Positions 18,547-26,705 of a DNA stretch of 64,000 bases are shown piece after piece (positions within the stretch are counted from its first letter, which is position 1; every line of letters begins with the position of its first letter). Below the pieces are notes generated by a model. That model was not told the DNA's origin, did no database searches, and worked only from the letters and a program-made list of their open reading frames with translations. A program made the translations under genes and the position numbers. The DNA is from Alteromonas sp. KUL106 (GTDB lineage Bacteria > Pseudomonadota > Gammaproteobacteria > Enterobacterales > Alteromonadaceae). The DNA lies in the NCBI RefSeq assembly GCF_009811415.1, contig NZ_BLIG01000001.1, forward strand, positions 248,001 to 312,000. The letters run 5' to 3'.

Positions 18547-19860
18547 TCAGTTTTTCGCCATAAACGTTTCTATCTCTTCAATTTCTTTAGGAACATCTGA
18601 AGTAAGCACGTCTACACCCGTGGCGGTTATCACTACATCATCCTCAATGCGAATACCGATTCCCTTATATTTGTCTGGCGCATCACTGTCTTGGCTAATA
18701 TAAATGCCGGGTTCAACGGTAATGACCATACCCGGTTTCAAAGGGCGGTCTTCGCCTTCAATTTTGTAATTACCGACATCGTGCACATCGAGTCCTAAGA
18801 AATGCCCCAAACCATGCATATAGTATTGTCTCCAGCGCTCGTTCTCGAGGTTTTCTGCTACACTACCCACTAAAATGCCAACGTCAATTAAACCCTGTGT
18901 AATTATCTCAGCGCTGTGCAACATGGCGTCAGAGAGGGTCACACCTGGCGCTAACATATCCAGTACACTTTTTTGGGCTTTCAGCACAATGCTATAAATT
19001 TCTCGTTGCGCGTGACTAAACTTACCATTCGCAGGAAAAGTGCGCGTAATGTCAGCAGCATAGCCCTGATACTCTGCCCCAGCATCGATCAAGATCAAAT
19101 CACCATCATTCACTTGTGCACTGTTTTGAATGTAATGCAGCACACAGGCATTGTCGCCACTTCCTACGATGGTGCTATACGCGGGTGACCGGGCTCCGGC
19201 CATCGCAAATTCATGGTGAATTTCTGCTTCAATTTGGTACTCAAAGCAACCTGGTGTTGCAAACTGCATAGCTCGCTTGTGAGCACGAGCGGTGATTTCT
19301 CCCGCTGCTTTCATCACGGCAACCTCACACGCTGATTTAAACACGCGCATTTCATGGAGAATAGGACGGAAATCGTGGATTGCTCGCGGCGCTAGTGATT
19401 CTTTGGGTGCTTCTCGAAGGGTCGTTAACGCCTCGGTGATTAACTTATCATGAGCTTCGTTGTGTCCTAGTGCAAAATAGAGATTATCTTGCCCCTGAAT
19501 CGATGCCAGTAACGCCTCTTCAAGTTCTTGGCTTTCAAATGCTTCATCTAGACTAAAACGTGACAGCGCTGCTTCGGCACCCAGACGTTTGCCTTGCCAA
19601 ATTTCAGCGCTTTTGTCTTTGTCCTGTACCACCATAGCGCGATAACGTTCACCATAGCGTGAGTGATTAGACAGTATTAACCAAGCATTTGGCTCTTCAA
19701 ACCCAGTTAAGTACCAAAAATCGCTGTCTTGCCTAAAGGTATACTCGGTATCTCGACTACGTGTGACTAACCCTGCTGCTGGCACAATACATACACTATT
19801 GGGTTCACACTGTGCCAGTAGCCTGTCCTGCCTGGCAATAAACTCTTGCGCACTTATCAT
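18547..19860 (-). CDS. pepP: Xaa-Pro aminopeptidase P (M24B)
   Basis: Cytoplasmic manganese aminopeptidase that removes an N-terminal residue before proline. It has 437 residues, equal to the E. coli enzyme. An N-terminal creatinase-like domain (TFRQDSDFWYLTGFEEPNAW) precedes the pita-bread domain. The five metal ligands are visible in LILIDAGAEYQGYAADITRTF (two Asp, shown in part of that stretch), HGLGHFLGLDVHDVG (His), VEPGIY (Glu) and RIEDDVV (Glu). It lies 71 bp upstream of ubiH and 54 bp downstream of ygfB on the same strand, the standard gammaproteobacterial order. Confidence 0.96.
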   Translation of the reverse strand: MISAQEFIARQDRLLAQCEPNSVCIVPAAGLVTRSRDTEYTFRQDSDFWYLTGFEEPNAWLILSNHSRYGERYRAMVVQDKDKSAEIWQGKRLGAEAALSRFSLDEAFESQELEEALLASIQGQDNLYFALGHNEAHDKLITEALTTLREAPKESLAPRAIHDFRPILHEMRVFKSACEVAVMKAAGEITARAHKRAMQFATPGCFEYQIEAEIHHEFAMAGARSPAYSTIVGSGDNACVLHYIQNSAQVNDGDLILIDAGAEYQGYAADITRTFPANGKFSHAQREIYSIVLKAQKSVLDMLAPGVTLSDAMLHSAEIITQGLIDVGILVGSVAENLENERWRQYYMHGLGHFLGLDVHDVGNYKIEGEDRPLKPGMVITVEPGIYISQDSDAPDKYKGIGIRIEDDVVITATGVDVLTSDVPKEIEEIETFMAKN

Positions 19861-19914
19861 ATTCGAGAAAATCCTGAGTAGGTGATTTGAACTAGGTAGC
19901 TAAATTGTTGATTA

Positions 19915-20481
19915 TTAGTGTACGGACGGCGTGTCTTGTTGATCATCTAAAAGTGACTGGCCTAATTCGCTAAAACACAAAATGGCTGAAATCTTGACGT
20001 ACTCTTCCACTTCCAACAACGCTTTTTCCGATTCTTCATCTGCGTCCATCGGCTCTTCCATGCGCGAGATATCAGAGAAGTCTTCAAGGGCTTCTTTCAC
20101 ATCCTCCGAACACTGCATTAAATCCTGCTGATGTAAGCCAAAACCTAACATAAAGCCTTGAACCCAATTGATAAGCGCCGCACCGCGATCATTAATCGGT
20201 GCTTGATCTTCAGGGAGTAATAAATTCAGGGCAAACTCAGGTTCAAGCAATTGCTGGCAGAGTTGATTAAAAAGTGTATCTAGAAGGTGCCGGGTTTGAT
20301 CATCAAAGCTTTCCCCTTGATGAATGGTCTCGCTCAACGCTTCTTGCCATTTTTGGTCTGTTAAAGACATACCACCGCAGAGCATGCCGCATAAAATGCC
20401 ATGGACTTCTGCACCGTCTACTACAATGCCTTGCTGAGTCAATTTATTACTTACGGTGTCGTAATCGAGCTGTTTTTCCAC
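19915..20481 (-). CDS. ygfB: UPF0149 family protein YgfB
   Basis: Small cytoplasmic protein of the UPF0149 (YecA/YgfB) family, function poorly defined. I use the GTG at 20481, giving 188 residues against 192 in E. coli; it is preceded by a GAAGAGAAAG purine stretch. An in-frame upstream extension to 20613 would add 44 basic residues not typical of the family. The protein begins MEKQLDYDTVSNKLTQQG and contains the family features ILCGMLCGG, NLLLPEDQ, and LINWVQGFMLGFGL, with an acidic C-terminal half. It is the first gene of the ygfB-pepP-ubiH-ubiI run. Confidence 0.9.
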   Translation of the reverse strand: MEKQLDYDTVSNKLTQQGIVVDGAEVHGILCGMLCGGMSLTDQKWQEALSETIHQGESFDDQTRHLLDTLFNQLCQQLLEPEFALNLLLPEDQAPINDRGAALINWVQGFMLGFGLHQQDLMQCSEDVKEALEDFSDISRMEEPMDADEESEKALLEVEEYVKISAILCFSELGQSLLDDQQDTPSVH

Positions 20482-20747
20482 GGTTCTTTCTCTTCGTTTT
20501 AAATAAGTTGAGATAAACAAACCATTTTTACGTGGCCGCTTTCCCTTGTTGGAGATAATACTAGCAAAAATCAATGTATAAAGCCTACCTTTGACGATGT
20601 GGCGGCGATGCATAAACTATCTTTATTTACGTTCGTACACGCTTTGTGCAATAGCCAGCAACATCTGTCTATTCACTACTCAAAATGGCCTTAATTACGC
20701 TTATTTATTAAAATTAGAAGGGGTATGGGTAGCAACACGGAATGAAT

Positions 20748-21047
20748 TCATCTAAGATCATGGGTGTTGGATACGGATTTCCTTTCGCAACAGCGTTTCA
20801 AACTGTCCTTTAGTCTGTTACTCCCTGAATTAGCTGTTTGGTTGTTATTGAGCTTAGCTAATATGCGTGTATAATTGCTGACCAATTGGTCAAGAAAACA
20901 ATGATTTTTTTCACCGCTTTTATAATCACCACGCAAAATAGTTATAAAGCGCTTTAGGTGATCCTCTTCACTGGATCTCGCGTTTGATATACCCTGTTGC
21001 GTTAATACAACAACAATGTTTCCTGGGATGTTTGCTAGTTCATTCAT
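20748..21047 (-). CDS. Small ORF of unknown function at the usual zapA position
   Basis: A 99-codon open frame that I do not recognise. It is hydrophilic, with no signal peptide or membrane segment, and has a Lys/Arg-rich C-terminal third containing two adjacent Cys (LKRCCERKS). In most gammaproteobacteria zapA lies here on the plus strand between ygfB and 6S RNA. No plus-strand frame resembling ZapA is present, and this minus-strand frame does not resemble ZapA either. Its ATG lies inside the 5' part of the 6S RNA gene on the opposite strand and has no good ribosome-binding site, which argues against it or for a later start. The rest of 20482-21016 shows nothing else recognisable. Confidence 0.3.
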   Translation of the reverse strand: MNELANIPGNIVVVLTQQGISNARSSEEDHLKRFITILRGDYKSGEKNHCFLDQLVSNYTRILAKLNNNQTANSGSNRLKDSLKRCCERKSVSNTHDLR

Positions 21048-21197
21048 GTCCCTGGCCGATGCTTTAAACCAAGGAAGTTGAAACAGCTGCTATTGTGCAA
21101 GCTCGACACGTATCGAGAAGCCTACGGCAATTGTGATACTTCCGCCCTGAACTTTTCGGTTCACGGGCGAAACATGGACAGCGGCATTCTGGGAAGC
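21017..21197 (+). ncRNA. ssrS: 6S RNA
   Basis: 6S RNA binds sigma-70 RNA polymerase and represses housekeeping promoters in stationary phase. Recognised by sequence and structure: the 5' end TTTCCTGGGATG (21019-21030) pairs over 12 positions, with G-U pairs, with CATTCTGGGAAG (about 21185-21196), forming the closing stem. Inside are the conserved segments GCTCGACACGTATCGAGAAGCC and CCCTGAACTTTTCGGTTCACGGG (both given in reduced form here: the ATCGAGAAGCC element and a CCCTGAAC / GTTCACGGG hairpin). Length is about 180 nt. It lies on the plus strand before a ribokinase gene; in E. coli the gene directly downstream is the fau homologue ygfA. Exact ends are approximate. Confidence 0.88.
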
Positions 21198-21220
21198 GCC
21201 CTCTTTCGACGGAAGAAGAA

Positions 21221-22117
21221 ATGGCAATTATTAATTTTGGCTCTATAAATATTGATCACGTTTATCAGGTAGATCACTTTGTTCAACCTGGCGAAACGTT
21301 AGCTTCTACCCACTACCAAACGCTACTTGGTGGTAAAGGTGCAAACCAGTCTATTGCTCTAGCGCAAGCAGGCGCAGACGTACGACACGTTGGCAGCATT
21401 CACGAAAACGACGCCTCATTCAAACAAGCACTTATTAAAAAAGGTGTAGATTGTCGTGGATTGACCTGCTCAGAAGTCCCCTCTGGTCACGCTATTATTC
21501 AAGTTACACCTAGCGGCGAGAACGCTATTGTGCTTTTTGGCGGCGCAAACCAAACCATCACTGCAAAAACCGTTATGCAGGCGCTTGATGACACGCGTCC
21601 TTCGGATTGGGTTTTGACACAAAACGAAACCAGCAGCATTGAAGAAGTACTTCGTCAAGCAAAAGAGAAACATCTGAAAGTGGCTTTCAACCCAGCGCCT
21701 ATGAGCGAGTCGGTTAAGCAGCTTCCGCTTGACTGTGTAGACTTACTCATTGTTAATGAGACCGAAGCCGCTGCCATTACGGGCAAAGAAACCCTTGAAG
21801 ACATTGTGACAGAGTTCAAAGAACAATGGTCACATTGCGAAGTGATTATTACACTAGGAAAAGCAGGTGTAATCATGCTGCGTAAAAACGAGGTGATTGA
21901 AGTGAAAGCATTCACCGTTGACGCTGTAGACACTACCGCAGCCGGTGACACCTTTATTGGATATTTCCTATCCGCGTACTGCAATCACACAGATGCTAAA
22001 CAAGCATTGCGCCGTGGCTGCGCCGCTTCAGCAATTGCAGTAACCCGCGAAGGTGCAGCGCAAAGTATTCCTACACAAAAAGAAGTGGATCGTTTCTTAG
22101 CGAAACACGCCAATTAG
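21221..22117 (+). CDS. rbsK: Ribokinase (PfkB family)
   Basis: Predicted ribokinase (ATP + ribose gives ribose-5-phosphate), 298 residues. The PfkB-fold marks are the N-terminal NFGSINIDHVYQVDHF, the substrate-binding GGKGANQSIALAQAGA, and the ATP-site/anion-hole signature DTTAAGDTFIGYF with the catalytic Asp. The ATG is preceded by GGAAGAAG. It begins only about 24 bp after the end of 6S RNA, so it may be transcribed by read-through from ssrS. The nucleoside hydrolase gene follows after 19 bp, and the pair makes ribose-5-phosphate from nucleosides. Another PfkB sugar kinase specificity is possible but less likely. Confidence 0.9.
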   Translation: MAIINFGSINIDHVYQVDHFVQPGETLASTHYQTLLGGKGANQSIALAQAGADVRHVGSIHENDASFKQALIKKGVDCRGLTCSEVPSGHAIIQVTPSGENAIVLFGGANQTITAKTVMQALDDTRPSDWVLTQNETSSIEEVLRQAKEKHLKVAFNPAPMSESVKQLPLDCVDLLIVNETEAAAITGKETLEDIVTEFKEQWSHCEVIITLGKAGVIMLRKNEVIEVKAFTVDAVDTTAAGDTFIGYFLSAYCNHTDAKQALRRGCAASAIAVTREGAAQSIPTQKEVDRFLAKHAN

Positions 22118-22136
22118 CAAGACGCATTGAGATAAT

Positions 22137-23081
22137 TTGATGACACATAAAATCATATTAGATACGGATCCGGGCATTGATGATGCGATGGCAATATTTT
22201 TTGCATTTCAATCACCAGACATTGAAGTTCTAGGGTTAACCACTGTTTTTGGTAACGTTCCCGTCACTATGGCAGCACAGAACGCACTTACCCTCTGTGA
22301 AATTGCTGGTAAAGACATCCCTGTCACTAAAGGTGTTGGTATGCCGTGGGTAGGGCCAGAATCGACTTATGCTCACTTTGTACACGGTGAGTACGGATTT
22401 GGTCATATCAAACCTGAAGCCCCTAAAACTCAACTGGATCCCCGTAGTTCAGCCCAGTTTATCGTAGATATGGCCCGCAAATATCCCGGTGAAATTACCA
22501 TTGTAGCGATAGGCCCGCTTGGAAACTTAGCGCTTGCGCTACGCCTTGAACCTGAACTGCCTAAGCTAGTAAAAGGTGTTAGCATCATGGGTGGTGCGGC
22601 GTTTGTACCAGGCAACGTAACGCCTGTAGCTGAAGCCAATATTTGGAACGATGCACACGCTGCTGAAATCGTGTTTGCTGCCGACTGGGATCTGACCATG
22701 TTTGGTCTTGATGTGACTAACTTCACGCCTTTCTCACCTGAGTTTGTAGAAAAACTGGAAGATAAAAACACGACCCTTGGTGGTTTTGTTAAAGAAAGCG
22801 CACAGTTCTACATGGACTTTTACTCACAAAATCGTGAGGACAGAGTATGTTTCTTCCATGACGCATTTCCTCTTGCACACCTTCGCCACCCGGAGCTGTT
22901 TGAGCTGACAGAAGGTCATGTTCGCGTTGGCACAGGCACGCTTGATAGAGGACAAACCGTTGTTGCGCCTAAAGGGACAACGCCGAGTCCACTGTGGAAT
23001 GAAGCAAATACCATCAAAGTTGCAACGAAGGTAGACCATCAAAAACTCGAACAATTATTCATAGATACCTACGCACTGTGA
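22137..23081 (+). CDS. Nucleoside hydrolase (inosine-uridine type)
   Basis: Predicted N-ribohydrolase that splits nucleosides into base and ribose, 314 residues. The calcium-binding motif DTDPGIDDAMAI is at the N terminus. NIWNDAHAAEIVF and FHDAFPLAHL (with the conserved His-Asp) occur later, as in the RihA/RihB/IunH family. It follows ribokinase after 19 bp and is closed by a strong terminator, so the two form a small nucleoside-salvage operon. Whether it prefers purine or pyrimidine nucleosides cannot be told from the motifs I can see. No signal peptide, so it acts in the cytoplasm. Confidence 0.92.
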   Translation: MMTHKIILDTDPGIDDAMAIFFAFQSPDIEVLGLTTVFGNVPVTMAAQNALTLCEIAGKDIPVTKGVGMPWVGPESTYAHFVHGEYGFGHIKPEAPKTQLDPRSSAQFIVDMARKYPGEITIVAIGPLGNLALALRLEPELPKLVKGVSIMGGAAFVPGNVTPVAEANIWNDAHAAEIVFAADWDLTMFGLDVTNFTPFSPEFVEKLEDKNTTLGGFVKESAQFYMDFYSQNREDRVCFFHDAFPLAHLRHPELFELTEGHVRVGTGTLDRGQTVVAPKGTTPSPLWNEANTIKVATKVDHQKLEQLFIDTYAL

Positions 23082-23087
23082 TATCTT

Positions 23088-23119
23088 AAAGGGATTATGT
23101 ACGAATAATCCCTTTTTTA
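23088..23119 (+). terminator. Rho-independent terminator after nucleoside hydrolase
   Basis: A stem of 10-11 bp (AAAGGGATTA / TAATCCCTTT) with an 8-nt loop runs straight into a T6 tract, 7 bp past the stop codon. It separates the ribokinase/nucleoside hydrolase pair from the histidine kinase gene. Confidence 0.88.
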
Positions 23120-23142
23120 TTTAAGCGTTAGGGCAAATCTAT

Positions 23143-24771
23143 ATGGAAGCGGCGCCACTCCCTAAAAACGAAGATGAACGTTTAGCGGAGCTATTAAGTT
23201 ACGATATCATTGATACTGAAGCTGAAAAGTTATTTGATGACTTAACCGCACTTGCCTCACAAATATGTGAAACCCCCATTGCGCTAATTAGCTTAGTCGA
23301 CCCGAATAGACAGTGGTTTAAATCGCGGGTAGGTCTTGATGCCGAAGAAACGTCGAGAGAAATTGCCTTTTGCTCCCATGCTATTTTGCAAGAAGACGTA
23401 TTTGAAATTCCCAATGCGACCCTAGACCCTCGATTCCACGACAACCCCCTAGTGACTGGCTCGCCAGATATACGCTTTTATGCCGGAGCCCCCCTTATCA
23501 CTCCGTCGGGGCATGCTATTGGAACGCTTTGCGCTATCGACAAAAAACCTCGTCGACTGACCGATGCCCAGAAAATGTCACTGCAAACCTTAAGTAAATC
23601 GGTAGTGGCGCATCTAGAGCTTAGACGTAAAAACAGAGAGCTAGAACGAACCAGCCAGTTTAAATCTGATTTTTTATCCTATATAAGTCACGAAATTAGA
23701 ACGCCGCTCAACGCAATCAATACATTCAGCCATTTACTTGAAGCTGAAGCACGTAAGCTCAATTTGCCCGAAACCTTTTCTACCCCCCTATCACACGTTT
23801 CTCAAAGTGGTGAAAGGCTTCTGGAAATTGTCAATTCTGTGTTAGATATCAATCAGATTGAAGCCGGAAAAATGCGCGTTATGCCACGAGCCGTCAACTT
23901 GAATGACTTTTTCACTCACTTGTTTTCGCTCACTAAGATTCGCGCTGAAGAAAGCGGCGTTTTGCTTAGCACCACCATTGAAACAACGATGCCCAAAACG
24001 TTATTTTTCGATGACACTAAGTTTGGTCAAGTTGCGCTCAACATATTATCAAACGCGATCAAATTTACGGCAAAGGACAAGTCTGTAAAAGCGCAAGTGA
24101 AATACAAAAAAGGCAGTCTGATTTTCACTGTGGTAGACCAAGGCATCGGGATGAGCGAAGAGGATCAAAAGCGTCTATTCACTCCCTACGAACGAATGAA
24201 AAATGCCCACAAGATAAGCGGAACGGGTTTAGGCCTGAATATATCGAAGCGTCTTATAGAATTAATGGACGGTTCAATTAAAGTCAGCAGTAAATTGAAT
24301 AAGGGCACGCGCGTTAGCCTATCAATACCTGCAGATTCATTCGATGCTTCGCAGCTTGAGGACACCACCGCACGAAGTCTTACCGCACACATAAATATTG
24401 ATAATGCGGCCAACATACTTGTTGTAGAGGACCACTATATCAACCAAGCAGTAATTCAGACACTGCTTGAAAAATTGGGTATTCAATTTTCAATTGTGGG
24501 AACCGGTGAAGAAGGTGTCGAATATACAAGGTCCCACCCCGTCGACCTTGTTCTTATGGATTTGAACTTACCCGGCATTCAAGGTGATGAGGCGACCGCT
24601 CAAATAAAAGCAATAAGGCCCGAGCTTCCCGTGGTTGCGTTAACGGCAGATGTCATTACTAAGCCGACCTCTCTTCGCGAAAAGGGCATGGATGACGTGC
24701 TCACGAAGCCGATTAATAAGGGTGAAATCGTTCGTGTGCTTAATCACTTTTTGGCAAAAGAAAAGGAGTAA
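23143..24771 (+). CDS. GAF-domain hybrid sensor histidine kinase with receiver domain
   Basis: Soluble hybrid two-component kinase of 542 residues without membrane segments. Domains in order: GAF sensor (about 20-160, with QWFKSRVGLDAEETSREIAF in reduced form), HisKA dimerisation domain with phospho-acceptor H183 in SHEIRTPLNAI, HATPase domain (N box NILSNAIKFT, G boxes GIGMSEED and GTGLGLNIS), and a C-terminal receiver with phospho-acceptor D473 in VLMDLNLPG and the conserved Lys in LTKPI. The GAF form is the one found in many predicted cytoplasmic redox- or ligand-sensing kinases. No response regulator or Hpt gene is adjacent, so its partner is unknown. It is flanked by a terminator upstream and fau 82 bp downstream. 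Confidence 0.92.
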   Translation: MEAAPLPKNEDERLAELLSYDIIDTEAEKLFDDLTALASQICETPIALISLVDPNRQWFKSRVGLDAEETSREIAFCSHAILQEDVFEIPNATLDPRFHDNPLVTGSPDIRFYAGAPLITPSGHAIGTLCAIDKKPRRLTDAQKMSLQTLSKSVVAHLELRRKNRELERTSQFKSDFLSYISHEIRTPLNAINTFSHLLEAEARKLNLPETFSTPLSHVSQSGERLLEIVNSVLDINQIEAGKMRVMPRAVNLNDFFTHLFSLTKIRAEESGVLLSTTIETTMPKTLFFDDTKFGQVALNILSNAIKFTAKDKSVKAQVKYKKGSLIFTVVDQGIGMSEEDQKRLFTPYERMKNAHKISGTGLGLNISKRLIELMDGSIKVSSKLNKGTRVSLSIPADSFDASQLEDTTARSLTAHINIDNAANILVVEDHYINQAVIQTLLEKLGIQFSIVGTGEEGVEYTRSHPVDLVLMDLNLPGIQGDEATAQIKAIRPELPVVALTADVITKPTSLREKGMDDVLTKPINKGEIVRVLNHFLAKEKE

Positions 24772-24853
24772 AATGACCGTGTTGCTTGTATCGGTAACGC
24801 GTTTTTCTTCACTGTATAACACCAATAGGTAAACATCGAACTACGGTTGATAA

Positions 24854-25483
24854 ATGCTTTCAAAACAAACACTGGATGCCCGTTCCTTTTTGAGAAAAGA
24901 GCTTAGAGACGCACGTCGCAAGTTAACTATTGCCGAACACGAAGAAGCGAGTCGTGGTGTAATGGAACAATTAAATGCATTGTCGCTGTTGAACAATGCA
25001 CGCACTGTGGCTGGTTATTTAGTTAACGATGGTGAAGTAAACCTAAAACCCTATATTGATTCGCAATGGGAAACACATCCGCCTAAACACTTTTCGCTGC
25101 CGGTACTCCACCCTATCTGTAAGGGGCACCTGCTTTTTCTTTCTTATTCCCGCCACACAAAGTTAGTCAAAAACAAATATAACATCGAAGAGCCTGCATT
25201 ATCCTGCCAAAGCGTAATTCCAACGTCACAATGTGACGTTATTCTTATGCCGCTGGTTGGTTTCGATCTTAATGGAAACCGCCTAGGTATGGGAGGTGGC
25301 TACTATGACAGAACGCTCGCATTTACCCAAACTACAACGGGTTTTCACAATCCACTTTGCCCAAGTAAGCCGAAAATCGTCGGTATTGCTCACGATGTTC
25401 AAGAAGTCCATTCACTTCCTGTTGCGCCTTGGGATGTCCCCTTAGATGCCATCGTTACCCCCACAAGGACACTGCGCTTCTAA
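24854..25483 (+). CDS. fau: 5-formyltetrahydrofolate cyclo-ligase
   Basis: Cytoplasmic enzyme converting 5-formyl-THF to 5,10-methenyl-THF with ATP (YgfA/MTHFS family), 209 residues. The N terminus has the family RKELRDARRKL segment and the C-terminal half the signature LGMGGGYYDRTL. In E. coli this gene lies directly after 6S RNA. Here ribokinase, nucleoside hydrolase and a histidine kinase come between. Position beside rpiA and serA is the conserved order. Confidence 0.93.
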   Translation: MLSKQTLDARSFLRKELRDARRKLTIAEHEEASRGVMEQLNALSLLNNARTVAGYLVNDGEVNLKPYIDSQWETHPPKHFSLPVLHPICKGHLLFLSYSRHTKLVKNKYNIEEPALSCQSVIPTSQCDVILMPLVGFDLNGNRLGMGGGYYDRTLAFTQTTTGFHNPLCPSKPKIVGIAHDVQEVHSLPVAPWDVPLDAIVTPTRTLRF

Positions 25484-25518
25484 ATAGCGTAATACTCACC
25501 CTATTAAATGTTAATTCC

Positions 25519-25572
25519 TAGGGCGTGTTGTTCTTTGCTGTGCACTTTTGCAGCAAAGAACAACACGCCCTA
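25519..25572. repeat. 54-bp element with 22-bp perfect inverted repeat
   Basis: Arms of 22 bp at 25519-25540 and 25551-25572 match without error (outer end TAGGGCGTGTTGTTC, inner end TTTGCTG) around a 10-bp spacer. It lies 35 bp after fau and 83 bp before rpiA. Neither strand has a T tract after the stem, so it does not look like a standard terminator. It may be a REP-like or miniature mobile palindrome, or a strong mRNA hairpin. I found no second copy in this window. Confidence 0.8.
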
Positions 25573-25654
25573 ATACCAATCGGCATAGATAATATGTAGG
25601 AGCGTATGCGTATATACGTTACACTGCCAAAAAACGATAAGTCGGAGAATGATC

Positions 25655-26311
25655 ATGGATCAGAACGCCAAAAAACAAGCCGTCGCCCAAGCAGCCATCG
25701 ACTATGTTGAGTCTGACAGCATAGTCGGCGTGGGGACAGGTTCTACCGTCAACTTTTTCATCGAAGAACTCGGTAAGATAAAGCACAAAATCGAAGGTGC
25801 AGTATCAAGTTCAGAAGCCTCTACCCAGCGTTTAAAAGCATTGGGAATTGAAGTATTTGAACTCAATGATGTCAGCAATTTGTCCGTTTATATCGACGGA
25901 GCAGATGAAGTAACCGAACATAAACATATGATCAAAGGTGGAGGAGCCGCACTGACTCGCGAAAAAATTGTTGCGGGTGCTGCGACAACCTTCGTCTGTA
26001 TAGTTGATGAGAGTAAACGTGTACCCGTATTGGGGGCATTCCCTCTTCCGGTTGAAGTTATTCCTATGGCGCGTTCTTTCGTCGCTCGCGAGTTAGTGAA
26101 ACTGGGCGGAGACCCTGAATATCGTCAGGGCGTTGTTACCGATAACGGAAATGTTATTTTAGATGTGCATAACCTAGAGATCTTAAACCCACGGGAACTC
26201 GAGCAACACATTAACAATATTCCTGGCGTCGTGACAAACGGTATTTTTGCCCTACGTGGAGCAGACATTGTGCTAAGCGCGACAGAGAATGGCGTAGAAA
26301 CGTTCAAATAG
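25655..26311 (+). CDS. rpiA: Ribose-5-phosphate isomerase A
   Basis: Interconverts ribose-5-phosphate and ribulose-5-phosphate in the pentose phosphate pathway. I use the ATG at 25655 because GGAGA at 25644-25648 is 6 bp upstream; the ATG at 25649 would leave no spacer. The product has 218 residues (E. coli 219). Conserved segments are [15 protein letters not shown], the active-site DGADEV, and [13 protein letters not shown] with the catalytic Lys and Glu. It is the conserved neighbour of serA and fau, and here it also complements the nearby ribokinase and nucleoside hydrolase. Confidence 0.96.
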   Translation: MDQNAKKQAVAQAAIDYVESDSIVGVGTGSTVNFFIEELGKIKHKIEGAVSSSEASTQRLKALGIEVFELNDVSNLSVYIDGADEVTEHKHMIKGGGAALTREKIVAGAATTFVCIVDESKRVPVLGAFPLPVEVIPMARSFVARELVKLGGDPEYRQGVVTDNGNVILDVHNLEILNPRELEQHINNIPGVVTNGIFALRGADIVLSATENGVETFK

Positions 26312-26459
26312 CTTTTTAAGAAAATCAAAAGTTATTTTCTAAGAGCATTCTGGATGATGACGAATGAGTGCAGCCACTTTACGTTGCTTGAACGGTCTAC
26401 GGTGAATTGCTAAACAAAAACTGCTTTTAACTTTATGCGTTTTCTGTTAATTTCCGTTT

Positions 26460-26492
26460 AGACGTCTAGATGTCTTTTAAAAGGCATCTAGA
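26460..26492 (+). promoter_or_regulatory. MetJ-box-like sequence overlapping a 28-bp palindrome upstream of serA
   Basis: AGACGTCTAGATGTCT at 26460-26475 matches two tandem met boxes (AGACGTCT) at 15 of 16 positions. The segment 26465-26492 is also an inverted repeat with 13 of 14 symmetric pairs around TTTTAAAA (outer arms TCTAGATG / CATCTAGA). It lies 214-246 bp before the serA start, in the 394-bp gap between rpiA and serA. MetJ control of serA is an inference; an attenuator-type hairpin is the alternative. Nothing else clear is seen in this gap. Confidence 0.5.
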
Positions 26493-26705
26493 TTCTCGTT
26501 GTGTGAAGCCAGCAACTTCGGCAACAAAAGCAATCAACGCGATTAGAAACTTGGTAACGCTACATTTGCGACTTGTGACTTTTTTAATGCGTAGAGCCAG
26601 CAATGGCTTGGCCCAAACGTGGTTTAAAACTGCGAAAAAATGTCTTAAGAATGTGTTTTAGTTATCCAAGCAAACCAAATTACATCAGTGAGAGATAGCG
26701 AGTTC

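Noticed and set aside
25519..25572. Terminator of fau
   Set aside because: The stem is long but no T tract follows on either strand, so I list it as an inverted repeat.
26470..26661. 63-codon frame between rpiA and serA
   Set aside because: Its start lies within the palindrome at 26465-26492, no ribosome-binding site is present, and the protein is unrecognisable.
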